DNA of 64,000 nucleotides from Stenotrophomonas maltophilia (GCA_002387845.1 DGLB01000074.1:1-64000), one strand, 5' to 3'. Counted from the stretch's first letter, positions 50,190 to 59,361 are shown. Translations and numbers: made by a program. The notes: generated by a model not told the origin, from the letters alone.

Positions 50190-51893
50190 TCAGTCGGCCT
50201 TGCGCTCGAAGGCCTTGCCATTGGGCAGTTCCACCGGCACGCCCTGCGTGTCGCAGGTGCCGGCGTCGCACAGGCGCTGGCGCAGGCGCGGGGTGGCCTG
50301 CACGATCATGTGATAGATCGTGTTCTGCTCCAGCGTGCCGCGGATCGCCTGGCTGCCCGGGCCGCGTGCCCAGATGCCGACGTCCTCGCCACCGTGGCTC
50401 TCGCTCTTCATCGGCACCAGCGCTTCCTGCATGTAGTCCGGATGCTCGGTGTCGACGTGGGTCAGGTCCGGACGCCCCTTGACCGGGTCGAAGCTGCTCG
50501 GGCCATGCGGGTAGGTCTTCGGCCCGGCCGGCTGCTGGTTGGTCTGGCCGGTGAACCCGGGGCCGTTGGCATAGCTGAGCGTGGTGTAGGGCAGACCGGT
50601 GCCGTCACGGGCCAGGTCCAGTGCGCCGGCACCGTCTTCGCCGCCCTTGTCCTTGACCTTGCCCAGGATCGGATTGCCGCGTGCCGGGTAGCCCACGAAG
50701 TTCAGCGTGTGCGAATGATCGGCGGTGACGATGATCAGGGTGTCCTGGTCGGAGGTGGCCTCCGCCGCCGCACGCACCGCGTCGGACATCGCCACGGTGT
50801 CGCTCAGGGCGCGGTAGGCGTTGCCGCTGTGGTTGGCGTGGTCGATGCGCGCGCCTTCCACCATCAGCACATAACCTTCGCCGTGGCGGGACAGGTTGGC
50901 AATCGCCGCACGGGTCAGGTCGGCCAGGCTCGGTTCGCCGGACGGGTCGTCCTTGCGCTCGATCTCATAGCGCATGTGGTCCGGTTCGAACAGGCCCAGC
51001 AGGGCGGGCGCGTTGGCCGCGGCCTTCAGTTGCCCGGCATTCCACACATAGGCACCCTGCGGATGGGCCTGCTTCCATTCATTGACCAGGCTGCGGCCAT
51101 CCAGGCGCAGACCGACCTTGTCGTCGTACTCCGGATCGGTTTCCTCGATCGTGGTGAACTGCGCGCGACCGCCGCCGAGCGCCACCAGCGGGCCACGTCC
51201 GTAGCGCGAAGTCGACAGCAGCTGCTGGGCGATGTCCTGGCAGCCGGCGGCCTTGGCCGCCTCGGTCAGGTCGGTGTCGTTTTCCCAGTTGCGCTCGGGT
51301 GAATGCGCGTAGGTCGCGGCCGGCGTGGCATGGGTGAGACGGGCGGTGGAGACCACGCCGGTGGCCATGCCAGCGCTGTCGGCCAGCTGCAGCCAGGTCA
51401 GCAGCCCCTTGTTCAGGCTGTCGGCACAATCGCTGCGGGTACCCGCACTGACCCCGATGGCCCCCATGTGCGTCTTCACGCCGGTGGTGATGGCGGTCAT
51501 GGTGCCGGCCGAATCAGGGGTCTGCGAGTCGGTGTTGTAGGTCTTGCTGAATGCCGTGGCCGGGAAGCGTTCCCACGACAGCAGGTTCTCTTCGCCCGAA
51601 CTGCCGTTGCGCTGGCCCTCGAAGATGCGCGCCGCCGCCACCGTGGTCAGGCTCATGCCGTCGCCCAGGAACAGGATCACATTCTTCGCCTTGCCGCCCA
51701 TGGCCCCGTGGCTGGCGGCCTGGGCCGCGCCGTTGCGGTACCACCACTGCGGCGTTTCACCGGCGGGGTGGGCGACAGTGGGTACCTGCACCTGTACGGC
51801 AGCAGCGGCAGCAGAGGGGGAGGGCGCGGTGCTGGCGCAGCCGGCCAGCAGGGTGGTGGCCAGGGCGGCGACCAGGGGCGTGAAGCGGGACAT
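50190..51893 (-). CDS. Alkaline phosphatase lipoprotein
   Basis: The 567-residue protein has a lipoprotein signal (LLAGC) and the PhoA-type core. LFLGDGMS binds metal, PDSAGTMTA contains the nucleophilic Ser, and VEGARIDHANHSGNAYRAL and ADHSHTL carry metal ligands. It would release phosphate from organic esters at the cell envelope. An in-frame ATG at 51905 adds four residues; the shorter form gives the cleaner signal peptide. Four C-terminal Cys/charged residues suggest a disulphide. Confidence 0.93.
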   Translation of the reverse strand: MSRFTPLVAALATTLLAGCASTAPSPSAAAAAVQVQVPTVAHPAGETPQWWYRNGAAQAASHGAMGGKAKNVILFLGDGMSLTTVAAARIFEGQRNGSSGEENLLSWERFPATAFSKTYNTDSQTPDSAGTMTAITTGVKTHMGAIGVSAGTRSDCADSLNKGLLTWLQLADSAGMATGVVSTARLTHATPAATYAHSPERNWENDTDLTEAAKAAGCQDIAQQLLSTSRYGRGPLVALGGGRAQFTTIEETDPEYDDKVGLRLDGRSLVNEWKQAHPQGAYVWNAGQLKAAANAPALLGLFEPDHMRYEIERKDDPSGEPSLADLTRAAIANLSRHGEGYVLMVEGARIDHANHSGNAYRALSDTVAMSDAVRAAAEATSDQDTLIIVTADHSHTLNFVGYPARGNPILGKVKDKGGEDGAGALDLARDGTGLPYTTLSYANGPGFTGQTNQQPAGPKTYPHGPSSFDPVKGRPDLTHVDTEHPDYMQEALVPMKSESHGGEDVGIWARGPGSQAIRGTLEQNTIYHMIVQATPRLRQRLCDAGTCDTQGVPVELPNGKAFERKAD

Positions 51894-52037
51894 GAACGCA
51901 GTCATCTCGATGTGAAACGGGCGTTCATTATGCAGAACCCAGAAAGGCACGCCGATGACACGCTGATTCCCCCTGCGGTACCTCGTTCCGGGGAGCGGGT
52001 TCAGCTACTGTGACGGGCTGTATCACTCTCCCCTGGA

Positions 52038-53381
52038 ATGCTCATGACGCTGGTCTCTGCGTGGCTGCGGATCCCGTTCTGGCAGCGCGTCCTTGGCGGC
52101 TTCGTGCTGGGCGCGCTGGCCGGCTGGCTGCTGGGTCCGGCCGCTGAAACCTGGTTTGGTCCGCTCGGCGACCTGTACGTCACCCTGATCAAGATGATCG
52201 CGGTGCCGCTGGTGTTCTTCGCGGTCATCAACGCGATCTCCTCGCTGCACGGGCAGAAGTCGGTGGCGGCCCTGGGGGGGCGCACCTTCCTGTGGTTCAT
52301 CGGCACCGCCGCACTGGCGGTGTGCGTGGGCCTGGCGGTGGGTACGGTCATGCAGCCGGGCACGGGCAACCTCAGCCTGAGCATGGACCACGGCTACACC
52401 CCGCGCGAAGTGCCCAGCGTGGTCAAGGTGGTCATGGACGTGGTGCCGTCCAACGTGTTCTATGCACTGAGTGGCATCGGCACGCGGGTCAATGCCGCGG
52501 GTGAGACCGTGCTTGCGGCGGGCCGGGGGTCGATCCTGCCGGTGATCTTCTTTGCCGGTCTGATCGGCTTCGCCATGGTCAAACTCGGCGACAAGGTCGC
52601 CGAAGCGCGCAAGCTGACCGGGCAGATGAGCGAGATCATGATCCAGATCACCCGCTTCGTGCTGGAGGTGACCCCGCTGGGTACCTTCGGCCTGATCGCA
52701 GGGCTGGTCGGCAGCTATGGGTTCGAGAAGCTGCTGCCGCTGGGCAATTTCGTGCTGGCGCTGTACATCGCCTGTGCCCTGCACATCGTGGTGGTGTACG
52801 GCAGCCTGTTGCTGGCGCATGGGCTGAATCCGCTGAAGTTCTTCCGCGGCGCGTCGCCGGGCATGCAGGTCGCCTTTGTCAGTTCGTCCAGCTTCGCCGC
52901 AATGCCGGTGGCGATGCGCTCGATCACCCACAACCTGGGCGTGAACAAGGACTACGCCTCGTTCGCGGTGCCGCTGGGTGCCAGCATCAAAATGGACGGG
53001 TGCGGTGCGATCTACCCCGCGCTGTGCGCGGTGTTCATCGCCCAGTACACCGGCGTGCCGCTCACCCCGGAACAGTATGTAGTGGTGCTGATCGCCTCGG
53101 TGCTGGGCAGCTTCGGCACGGCTGGCGTGCCGGGCACGGCCGTGGTGATGGCCACGGTGGTGCTGAGCGCGGCCAACCTGCCGCTGGAGACCATTGGGTA
53201 CCTGTATGCCATCGACCGCATCCTCGACATGATGCGCACGATGACGAACGTGACCGGCCAGATGCTGGTGCCGGTGCTGGTGGCCAAGGAAACCGGGCTG
53301 CTGGACCAGCAGGTGTACGACAACCCGTCCACCAACCCGGGGGTGGATGAAGCGCCACCGGAGCCGCGTTCCGGCAGCTGA
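52038..53381 (+). CDS. Dicarboxylate/amino acid:cation symporter (SDF family)
   Basis: The 447-residue protein has about eight membrane helices and the two re-entrant loop signatures of the family: SSSFAAMPVAMRSI and FGTAGVPGTAVVM. The cation/substrate site is ASIKMDGCGA. It resembles GltP/DctA carriers for glutamate or C4-dicarboxylates. Substrate cannot be chosen from sequence alone. It is divergent from the phosphatase gene. Confidence 0.93.
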   Translation: MLMTLVSAWLRIPFWQRVLGGFVLGALAGWLLGPAAETWFGPLGDLYVTLIKMIAVPLVFFAVINAISSLHGQKSVAALGGRTFLWFIGTAALAVCVGLAVGTVMQPGTGNLSLSMDHGYTPREVPSVVKVVMDVVPSNVFYALSGIGTRVNAAGETVLAAGRGSILPVIFFAGLIGFAMVKLGDKVAEARKLTGQMSEIMIQITRFVLEVTPLGTFGLIAGLVGSYGFEKLLPLGNFVLALYIACALHIVVVYGSLLLAHGLNPLKFFRGASPGMQVAFVSSSSFAAMPVAMRSITHNLGVNKDYASFAVPLGASIKMDGCGAIYPALCAVFIAQYTGVPLTPEQYVVVLIASVLGSFGTAGVPGTAVVMATVVLSAANLPLETIGYLYAIDRILDMMRTMTNVTGQMLVPVLVAKETGLLDQQVYDNPSTNPGVDEAPPEPRSGS

Positions 53382-53403
53382 CTGCGTGCTGTAACAGGTG
53401 TAT

Positions 53404-53435
53404 CGCCGGGTGTAACAGCCGTGATACACCCGGCG
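53404..53435 (+). terminator. Long hairpin between symporter gene and fap promoter
   Basis: CGCCGGGTGTA (53404-53414) and TACACCCGGCG (53425-53435) form a perfect 11-bp stem with a 10-nt loop, 23 nt after the symporter stop. There is no T-tract. One arm and the loop contain TGTAACA, so it may double as a regulatory site. Confidence 0.5.
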
Positions 53436-53501
53436 TTAAACCGTTGTTATCAAGGCATCAGCACCTCGCCTGCCCGTGTTCAGCCGCTGTGAAGACGGCG
53501 C

Positions 53502-53516
53502 GCGGTGTAACACCGC
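53502..53516 (+). promoter_or_regulatory. Candidate enhancer site for the sigma-54 activator
   Basis: GCGGTGTAACACCGC is a perfect 7-bp-arm palindrome with one central base, centred 68 bp upstream of the -24 element. Its core TGTAACA recurs at 53390-53396 and 53411-53417. Spacing and symmetry suit the binding of an enhancer-binding protein dimer. Confidence 0.5.
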
Positions 53517-53576
53517 TGTTGCGCTGAGTGTCACGCGCTTGCGCCCAAACGCCTGCAATTGCAGGCCTTCGGGACT

Positions 53577-53592
53577 TGGCACGAATGCTGCT
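53577..53592 (+). promoter_or_regulatory. Sigma-54 promoter of the fap operon
   Basis: TGGCACGAATGCTGCT matches the -24/-12 consensus (TGGCACG, four bases, TTGC) at all but one conserved position (C for T). The GG and GC elements have the obligatory spacing. It lies 32 bp before the fapA start. Confidence 0.85.
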
Positions 53593-53624
53593 CTACCTCT
53601 CCCGCATGGTTTCGGGAGATCGCG

Positions 53625-54167
53625 ATGGACAGCGTTGCCGTACGAAGCAGAACCGCACGAAATGCCGCCTGGCTGCTGGCTCTGGCGGTGTTGCTGCCGA
53701 TGGCCGCGCAGGCCTCGGGCGCACGCACCGGGGTCAAGGCGCAGCCGGGTGAGATCGTCCTGCTGCGCGATGTCTCGGCGCGGCCTGCGTACCGGCCCGC
53801 ACCGCCCGGGGTCGCACTGATTGCCGACCCCTCGCCGAATCGCGAAGTGTCTGCCGCCCTGGGAACGTCTGGCGGCATGGACGAACTGGGGGATGAAGAT
53901 TTCGCCTCGATGGGGTCCAACACCGGCGCGGGCACGACGGGGCACTCGCAGACCACCGTGGAACGGGTCACCGGCGGCACGGTCAACGCCACGCTGGGCA
54001 ACATCACCGAGAACGGGGTGCTTTCCGGCAGCGGGCTGACCAAGACCATGAGCACCCCGATGAGCGCTGTTGGCAACGCCACGCGCGGCATCGGCGATAC
54101 CGTTCGCGGCGCGTTGTCGCAGTTCCCGATGGGCACCGGCCAGCCTGCAGGTGGGCCCGGCAAATGA
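53625..54167 (+). CDS. fapA: Fap amyloid chaperone-like protein FapA
   Basis: The 180-residue secreted protein has a signal peptide (cleavage after MAAQA), then a polar region with a short Fap-like stretch (TVERVTGGTVNATLGNITE). The start at 53625 has GGGAG six bases upstream and lies just after the sigma-54 promoter, so an upstream in-frame ATG (53559) is excluded. In Pseudomonas, FapA influences fibre composition and acts as a chaperone. The stop overlaps fapB by ATGA. Assigned mainly by operon order and size (Pseudomonas FapA ~150). Confidence 0.75.
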   Translation: MDSVAVRSRTARNAAWLLALAVLLPMAAQASGARTGVKAQPGEIVLLRDVSARPAYRPAPPGVALIADPSPNREVSAALGTSGGMDELGDEDFASMGSNTGAGTTGHSQTTVERVTGGTVNATLGNITENGVLSGSGLTKTMSTPMSAVGNATRGIGDTVRGALSQFPMGTGQPAGGPGK

Positions 54168-54796
54168 ATCGCACTGTCGCCTTCCTTGTCGTGGCCGCAC
54201 TGCTGCCACTGTCTGCCGCCGCGCAGCAGGCAGACGACTACGCGGCGATGTTGAGCTATCTCAACCACAGCCGCATTGACGGCAATGCGCTGCGCAATGC
54301 CGACGGCGCGATCACCGTGAACATGGTGTCCGGCGATCTCAACCAGCAGGCCAATCTGCTGGGTATGGCCAGCGGCGAAACATCGGCCATCAACATCAGC
54401 GCGCGGCAGCGCCTGGCGGGCAACCGGGTCACCGGTTCGGGTCCGCTGGACGCCAGCGCCAGCATCGGCGGCCAGGCTCTGAACGGAGCCACCGGCGTTG
54501 CCATGATCAATCAGGCCAGCGGCATCGGCAACGCGACGGTCAACGTCGTGACAGCCACGCTGGCGCAACAGGGCATACGCGAGTCCGACGACGAGGCCCT
54601 CGCGGCTTCGGGGGCACTTGCGTCAGCAGGGGGGCAGGACCTCGCCAACAGCCGCAAAGCGGCTGGTACCCGCAGCGTCGCCGTGGAGGACACGGCATTG
54701 CGGGGCTTTGACGGCGTGCTGCAACTCAATCAGATCGCGGGTTCTGGCAACGCCACCGCCAACCAGCTTGGCATCTCCGTGCAGTCCACCCCGTGA
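54164..54796 (+). CDS. fapB: Minor amyloid/nucleator FapB
   Basis: The 210-residue protein has a signal peptide (cleavage near LSAAA) and three imperfect repeats of the Fap pattern: NADGAITVNMVSGDLNQQAN, NGATGVAMINQASGIGNATV and RGFDGVLQLNQIAGSGNATA, about 60-75 residues apart. FapB has three repeats in Pseudomonas and nucleates the major subunit. Overlaps fapA by four bases. Confidence 0.85.
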   Translation: MNRTVAFLVVAALLPLSAAAQQADDYAAMLSYLNHSRIDGNALRNADGAITVNMVSGDLNQQANLLGMASGETSAINISARQRLAGNRVTGSGPLDASASIGGQALNGATGVAMINQASGIGNATVNVVTATLAQQGIRESDDEALAASGALASAGGQDLANSRKAAGTRSVAVEDTALRGFDGVLQLNQIAGSGNATANQLGISVQSTP

Positions 54797-54840
54797 GTTG
54801 TTTCACCCACCCGATAGTCCGTGATGAGAGAGAGGGCACC

Positions 54841-56277
54841 ATGAATACCACGATGAAAAGGACCGTACTGGCGCTGGCCGTCGCCGTTGCTTCTGCGTCG
54901 GTAGCCGCAAACCCCCGCCACAATGGACCGGATATCGATACCCGTATCGATACCCATATCGACACTGACATCCATACCGATATCGACACCAACATCGATA
55001 CCGATATCGATACCGACATCGATACCAAGATCCGCAACGAATGGGATTCGCGGACCAAGATCCGCAACACCAGCACCACCAACACCAGCAGCAACACCAG
55101 CACCGACACCCGCACCGTGAACCATTCGCGGCAGGTAACGGTGAACGAGAACGTACAGAAGAACAGCAACATCCAGGCCGACGAGCGCAAGGAAAAGAAC
55201 AACCACGGCGTCGACGTGAACCTGGAATCGGACCTGCAGGTTGGTGCTGATGTGCAGTTCCGCGGCCGTCCCACCGTGTCGGGTGACCTGGAAGTCGATT
55301 CGGCGGCCATCGCCATCATCGACAACCGCCAGTCGGTCACCAACAACCACGGTGACAACGAACTGCTCGAGAACAATTCCTCGATCAGCGAGAACGTCGC
55401 CCAGGGAGCGTCCGGCAACCTCGGCTTCAACACCGCCGCCGGTGACAACAACGCGCAGGACAATGCGGCCTCGCTGTCCGCCGCGGATGCCTCGTTCACC
55501 TTCGGCATGTCCGATGCCCAGGTCTACGTGAACCAGTACGGTGCCGGCAACCAGACCTGGAATGACGGCGTGGTCAACAACTCCAGCATCAGCGGCAACG
55601 CCTTCCGCAACGCGACCGGCAACATCGGCGTGAACAGCGCGGCCGGCAACAACAACGAGCAGAAGAACGCGCTGGCCGCTTCGGTGTCCACCGCCCGCAT
55701 GGCCACGGCGAGCATCAGCTCCAACCAGGTCTCCACGGGTAACAGCGTGTCCAACGAAGGCTACGTCAAGCGCATGCAGGACACCACCGAAGTCACCCTG
55801 CGTGGCACGGTGCGCGGCGGTACCGCTGCCATCGGCGTCGGCGGTTATCGCGGCAGCGGCAACGCCTACCAGTCGTCCAACTTCTATGCGGACAGCTGGG
55901 AAGGCGAGCGTCACACCGGTGGCGATTCGACCGGGCATATCGACTATGACAACCAGTCGCAGGGTGCGGTGCAGAACCCGAACCGTCCGGGCGTCGGCGG
56001 TCTGGGCTTCGACACCGAAGAAGAAGGCGTGCTGGCCTTCGGCGAAGTCGGCTATGCCGATCTGCGCGCAAGCCTGAGCGGCACGGTGCAGACCACGCGC
56101 TGGGTGGTTGAGCGTGCGGAAAACAACGCCTCGCTGTCCGGTGATGCGTTCCGCAATGCCAGCGGCAACATCGGTGTGAACGTCGCGGCCGGCACCGGCA
56201 ACCTGCAGGCCAACAGCCTGGCACTGGCCGTGGCCCAGCCGTCCACCGGCACCCCGGGTGGCGGTGGCGGCGAGTAA
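54841..56277 (+). CDS. fapC: Major amyloid subunit FapC with x-I-D-T repeat head
   Basis: The 478-residue secreted protein has a signal peptide ending near ASVAA (~23). Residues 31-62 are eight tandem tetrapeptides of x-I-D-T type. A polar Asn/Thr-rich segment follows, then three amyloid repeats at ~176-213, 244-282 and 426-464 sharing the pattern ENNxSxSGxAFRNASGNIG followed by VNxAAGxxNxQxN. The linkers are ~30 and ~143 residues, and the tail is Gly-rich. The three-repeat, two-linker design is that of FapC. GAGAGAGGG precedes the ATG. The tetrapeptide head is not part of the usual FapC description. Confidence 0.88.
   Translation: MNTTMKRTVLALAVAVASASVAANPRHNGPDIDTRIDTHIDTDIHTDIDTNIDTDIDTDIDTKIRNEWDSRTKIRNTSTTNTSSNTSTDTRTVNHSRQVTVNENVQKNSNIQADERKEKNNHGVDVNLESDLQVGADVQFRGRPTVSGDLEVDSAAIAIIDNRQSVTNNHGDNELLENNSSISENVAQGASGNLGFNTAAGDNNAQDNAASLSAADASFTFGMSDAQVYVNQYGAGNQTWNDGVVNNSSISGNAFRNATGNIGVNSAAGNNNEQKNALAASVSTARMATASISSNQVSTGNSVSNEGYVKRMQDTTEVTLRGTVRGGTAAIGVGGYRGSGNAYQSSNFYADSWEGERHTGGDSTGHIDYDNQSQGAVQNPNRPGVGGLGFDTEEEGVLAFGEVGYADLRASLSGTVQTTRWVVERAENNASLSGDAFRNASGNIGVNVAAGTGNLQANSLALAVAQPSTGTPGGGGGE
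54931..55026 (+). repeat. Twelve-nucleotide coding tandem repeat in fapC
   Basis: Eight 12-nt units of the type GATATCGATACC encode x-I-D-T. Base changes are mostly in the first codon of each unit (Asp, Arg, His, Asn) and at silent positions, so the I-D-T core appears selected. One unit reads I-H-T. Confidence 0.92.
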
Positions 56278-56340
56278 GCCTGTCCGTTTTCGCAAGCAAC
56301 ACGCGTTGAGCGCAACAAACCCGGTCATCCGCCAATGGCC

Positions 56341-56357
56341 GGGCTCCCCGGGAGCCC
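56341..56357 (+). promoter_or_regulatory. Hairpin between fapC and fapD
   Basis: GGGCTC and GAGCCC form a 6-bp stem with a five-base loop (CCCGG) in the 137-nt gap after the major subunit gene. It may trim or attenuate transcription so that fapC exceeds the export genes. No T-tract follows. Confidence 0.4.
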
Positions 56358-56414
56358 CTGTTCCATCCTCCCCCTTTGGGGCAGGGGCTCCTTCCTTTTC
56401 CTGGAGCCACGCCG

Positions 56415-57110
56415 ATGTCGTTCTGCCGTCTGCTCTGCGCGGTACTGCTGTTGCTGCCGATTGCTCGCCTGCATGCGGGTGACGTCGCCTTCAGTGGAGT
56501 ACTGCCCAATGGCGCCCTGTTTAACCAGCAGGTGGAAAGCATGCAGGAGCGGAAATTCCGCAACCTGGTGCGGCAGCACACCGACTACAGCTGCGGCGCG
56601 GCCGCCCTGGCCACCATCCTGCGTTACGCCTACAACCTGGAGGCGAACGAGGCCACCGTGATCGAGGGCATGATGGGGGTCTCCGACCCGGAGCTGGTGC
56701 ATCAGCGCGGTTTCTCGTTGCTGGACATCAAGCGCTATGTCGAATCGCTGGGCATGCGGGGACGTGGCTACCGCGTCAACGAAGAGCGCCTGCGTTCGCT
56801 GCGGGTGCCGGGCCTGGTCCTGATGGATGTGCGCGGTTTCCGCCACTTCGTCGTGCTCAAGCAGGTCCGTGGCGATGTGGTGGACCTGGCCGATCCGATT
56901 CTGGGCAACCGCAGCATCACGCTTGACGAATTTCTGCAGTCATGGCCGTCCCGCGCCGTGTTCATCGTGATCGGTAGCGATTTCAATCGCAACACGGTGT
57001 TGCTGCAGCCTGGCGAACGCCCCAGTGCGCGTTCGCTGTACGCCCGGCAGGGGCCGATCACCGAAGCGGAACTGGTGGATTTCGGCTTTACCCACGCCGA
57101 CCTGCTTTAG
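56415..57110 (+). CDS. fapD: C39 family cysteine protease FapD
   Basis: The 231-residue protein has a signal peptide (cleavage after RLHAG) and a C39 peptidase domain. The catalytic Cys lies in TDYSCGAAALATILRYAY, the His in GFRHFVVLK and the Asp in DLADPILGN, so the triad is complete. FapD is required for Fap export in Pseudomonas, and C39 enzymes usually cleave double-Gly leaders. Start MSFCRLLCAV with GGAG upstream; an in-frame ATG 39 nt earlier gives a worse leader. Confidence 0.92.
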   Translation: MSFCRLLCAVLLLLPIARLHAGDVAFSGVLPNGALFNQQVESMQERKFRNLVRQHTDYSCGAAALATILRYAYNLEANEATVIEGMMGVSDPELVHQRGFSLLDIKRYVESLGMRGRGYRVNEERLRSLRVPGLVLMDVRGFRHFVVLKQVRGDVVDLADPILGNRSITLDEFLQSWPSRAVFIVIGSDFNRNTVLLQPGERPSARSLYARQGPITEAELVDFGFTHADLL

Positions 57111-57118
57111 GAGGCATC

Positions 57119-57904
57119 ATGAACATCACCCCATGGACGCGAAGTGCGGTATTGCTGGCCCTGCTGGGCATGCTACCGGCCTACGCCGCCGACGCCCCGG
57201 CCACAGACGGGCAACGCAAGGCGGGCAAGGGACTGAGCGAGATTCCCGATCCCGAGCTGAACCTGATGCGCGGCCGTTACACCGTGAATGGCAACAGCGT
57301 GGCCTGGTTCGGCGTCACCATGATTTCGCAGTGGCAGGCCGGCACACAGGCCGCCGAAAGTGCGCTCACACTCGGCATGGACTTCACCCACAGCGCGACG
57401 GCACCGAAAGTCAGCTTCACCCCCAGTGTCACCGTGACCGCGGCCGATGCGCCGCTGCCGGCCACACCGGGCCGCAGCGTGGAATCGGCCGGGCTGCAGA
57501 ACGTGGCCGGTGTGACCCAAGCCATCCAGGTGGCCGGCGACAACAACGTGGCCAGCAACAGCACCCAGCTCACCGTGCGTGAGGGCAGTGCGCCGACCGG
57601 GCAGGCCACGTCCGCCGCGCCTGCGGCGACGGCACAGCACGGCGGCGTCAGCGCCGTGGCACAGATGGAGGGCAACAACGCCCAGGTGCAGCTGCAGATC
57701 GAAGGCGTCGGTGCGGTCCAGCAATGGATCCGCAACGGCAGCGTCGGCCAGACCATCGCGCTGAGCAGCGACGGCCAGGCGGTCAGCAACCGCATGCAGA
57801 TCGAACTGGTGCGGCAGACCCTGGCAAGCAATGCGCCGTTGAGCCAGAACGTGGCGCAGGCCATGAACTTGGTGCGCGGCATTGGCATGGGACCCGGTCA
57901 GTAA
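57119..57904 (+). CDS. fapE: Fap fibre-associated protein FapE
   Basis: The 261-residue secreted protein has a signal peptide (cleavage after PAYAA) and the segment LSEIPDPELNLMRGRYTVNG, typical of FapE. Fap-like stretches follow (AGLQNVAGVTQAIQVAGDNN and SNSTQL). In Pseudomonas, FapE is a minor fibre component. AGGAGG precedes the ATG, one of the strongest ribosome sites in the window. Confidence 0.85.
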   Translation: MNITPWTRSAVLLALLGMLPAYAADAPATDGQRKAGKGLSEIPDPELNLMRGRYTVNGNSVAWFGVTMISQWQAGTQAAESALTLGMDFTHSATAPKVSFTPSVTVTAADAPLPATPGRSVESAGLQNVAGVTQAIQVAGDNNVASNSTQLTVREGSAPTGQATSAAPAATAQHGGVSAVAQMEGNNAQVQLQIEGVGAVQQWIRNGSVGQTIALSSDGQAVSNRMQIELVRQTLASNAPLSQNVAQAMNLVRGIGMGPGQ

Positions 57905-57946
57905 CCGGCCGGGTGGGGGGCGTCACCACAACCGTGGAACAAGGCA

Positions 57947-59245
57947 ATGCACACTTACCGCATGACTCCGCTGGCGCTGGCGGCGCTGGCGCTGATCCTC
58001 TCTGCCGGTGCACAGGCGCAGACCGCACCGGCCGATGAGGCCGACATCAAGGCGTTGGCCCAGCAGCTGGAAACACTGAAGGCCAACTACGCACAGGAAG
58101 TACGCCGCCTGCGCGAACTGGACATGCAGGTGCAGGCCATGCAGGCGCGCCTGTCCGGCAAGACCGGTCCGGCCACCGGTGCGGCCGCACCACCGCCGCC
58201 GGCCGTTGCGGCGGCGACCGCGCCGCCCAGCGGCGAAGGATATGCCAGCACGGCTGCCGAAGCGCAGCAGGCCCAACAGGCGTCCAAGCGCAGCGTGGAC
58301 GACGTGAAGCAGCAGACCGCCACCTTGTTCACGCGTCGCTTCACGCTGGAAAACAGCCTGAGCTACGCACGCTATGACCGCAAGCAGGTGACGTTGAACG
58401 GCTTCCTGGCGTTGGACGCCATTTTCCTCGGCAACATCGCCATCGAAAACGTCGAATCGGACACGTTGACCTACAACCTGGCCGCGCGCTGGGGCGTGAC
58501 GCCTCGCATGACGCTGAACCTGGACGTGCCGTATCTGGCGCGCAAGACGGTGTTCCAGAAGGGCGGTGCCGGTGGTTCGGCTGCGGCCATTGCACAGGAA
58601 GAAACGACCGGCAACGGGCTGGGTGACATCAGCCTGAGCGGCAACTTCCGTTTGAACCAGGAGAAAGGGCGCTGGCCGGAAACCGTGCTCAACGTCGGTG
58701 TGACCGCGCCGACCGGGCAGGAGCCTTACGGCGTGGACTGGAAAGTACTGGAGCGCGACGAGGACGACTTCATCCGTTTCGCCGTGCCGGGCGACCAGCC
58801 CACCGGCAACGGCGTGTGGCAGGCCAGCCTGGGCCTGTCGGCAGTGAAAACGGCGGATCCGGCGATCCTGTTCGCCAACGTCGGCTACATCCATTCCTTC
58901 GAACGCAGTTTCGACGACCTGGATGGCAATCCGGACACGGTGAACCCGGGTGACGTGAAGCTGGGCGGCTCGATCTACTTCGGTGCCGGCGTGGCGTTCG
59001 CGTTCAACGAGCGCACCAGCCTCAGCATGTCCTTCAGCGACAAGCTCAGCAGCCGCGCTTCCACCCGGTACAAGGGCGGGCAATGGGTCAAAGTGATCGG
59101 CAGTGACGCCAATGCAGCCACGCTGAATCTGGGCATCACCTACGCGCTCAACCGCAACACCACGCTGGTGAGTCAGCTGGGGATCGGGCTGACGCCGGAT
59201 GCGCCGGACTTCACGCTTGCCTTCAGAATTCCGTACATGCTCTGA
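57947..59245 (+). CDS. fapF: Outer-membrane amyloid pore FapF
   Basis: The 432-residue protein has a signal peptide, a coiled-coil helix at ~27-70 (ALAQQLETLKANYAQEVRRL) and a Pro/Ala linker (~75-110). A 12-stranded-type beta-barrel ends in FRIPYML. This is the architecture of FapF, a trimeric pore that passes Fap subunits across the outer membrane. It is the last gene of the operon. Confidence 0.92.
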   Translation: MHTYRMTPLALAALALILSAGAQAQTAPADEADIKALAQQLETLKANYAQEVRRLRELDMQVQAMQARLSGKTGPATGAAAPPPPAVAAATAPPSGEGYASTAAEAQQAQQASKRSVDDVKQQTATLFTRRFTLENSLSYARYDRKQVTLNGFLALDAIFLGNIAIENVESDTLTYNLAARWGVTPRMTLNLDVPYLARKTVFQKGGAGGSAAAIAQEETTGNGLGDISLSGNFRLNQEKGRWPETVLNVGVTAPTGQEPYGVDWKVLERDEDDFIRFAVPGDQPTGNGVWQASLGLSAVKTADPAILFANVGYIHSFERSFDDLDGNPDTVNPGDVKLGGSIYFGAGVAFAFNERTSLSMSFSDKLSSRASTRYKGGQWVKVIGSDANAATLNLGITYALNRNTTLVSQLGIGLTPDAPDFTLAFRIPYML

Positions 59246-59299
59246 GGCGCTTCTTCGCTTCGGGGTCATGCGCTACCGGTCGTTGTTTGTTTCAGTGCC

Positions 59300-59361
59300 G
59301 TCGTCTGTCGACCGACGCTACCGTTCGCACGCCGCGCGTAGTGACACGCCATGCGTGTCAC
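59300..59361. repeat. Two SMAG-type REP variants
   Basis: A reversed GTAG element (59300-59321, GTCGTCTG/CGACCGAC type) is followed by a forward one at 59338-59361 with perfect arms GTGACACGC and GCGTGTCAC around CAT. They lie between the convergent fapF and regulator genes, and nothing else is seen in that 196-nt gap. Confidence 0.75.

Noticed and set aside
52038..53381. Symporter as part of the fap operon
   Set aside because: A strong hairpin and a dedicated sigma-54 promoter separate it from fapA.
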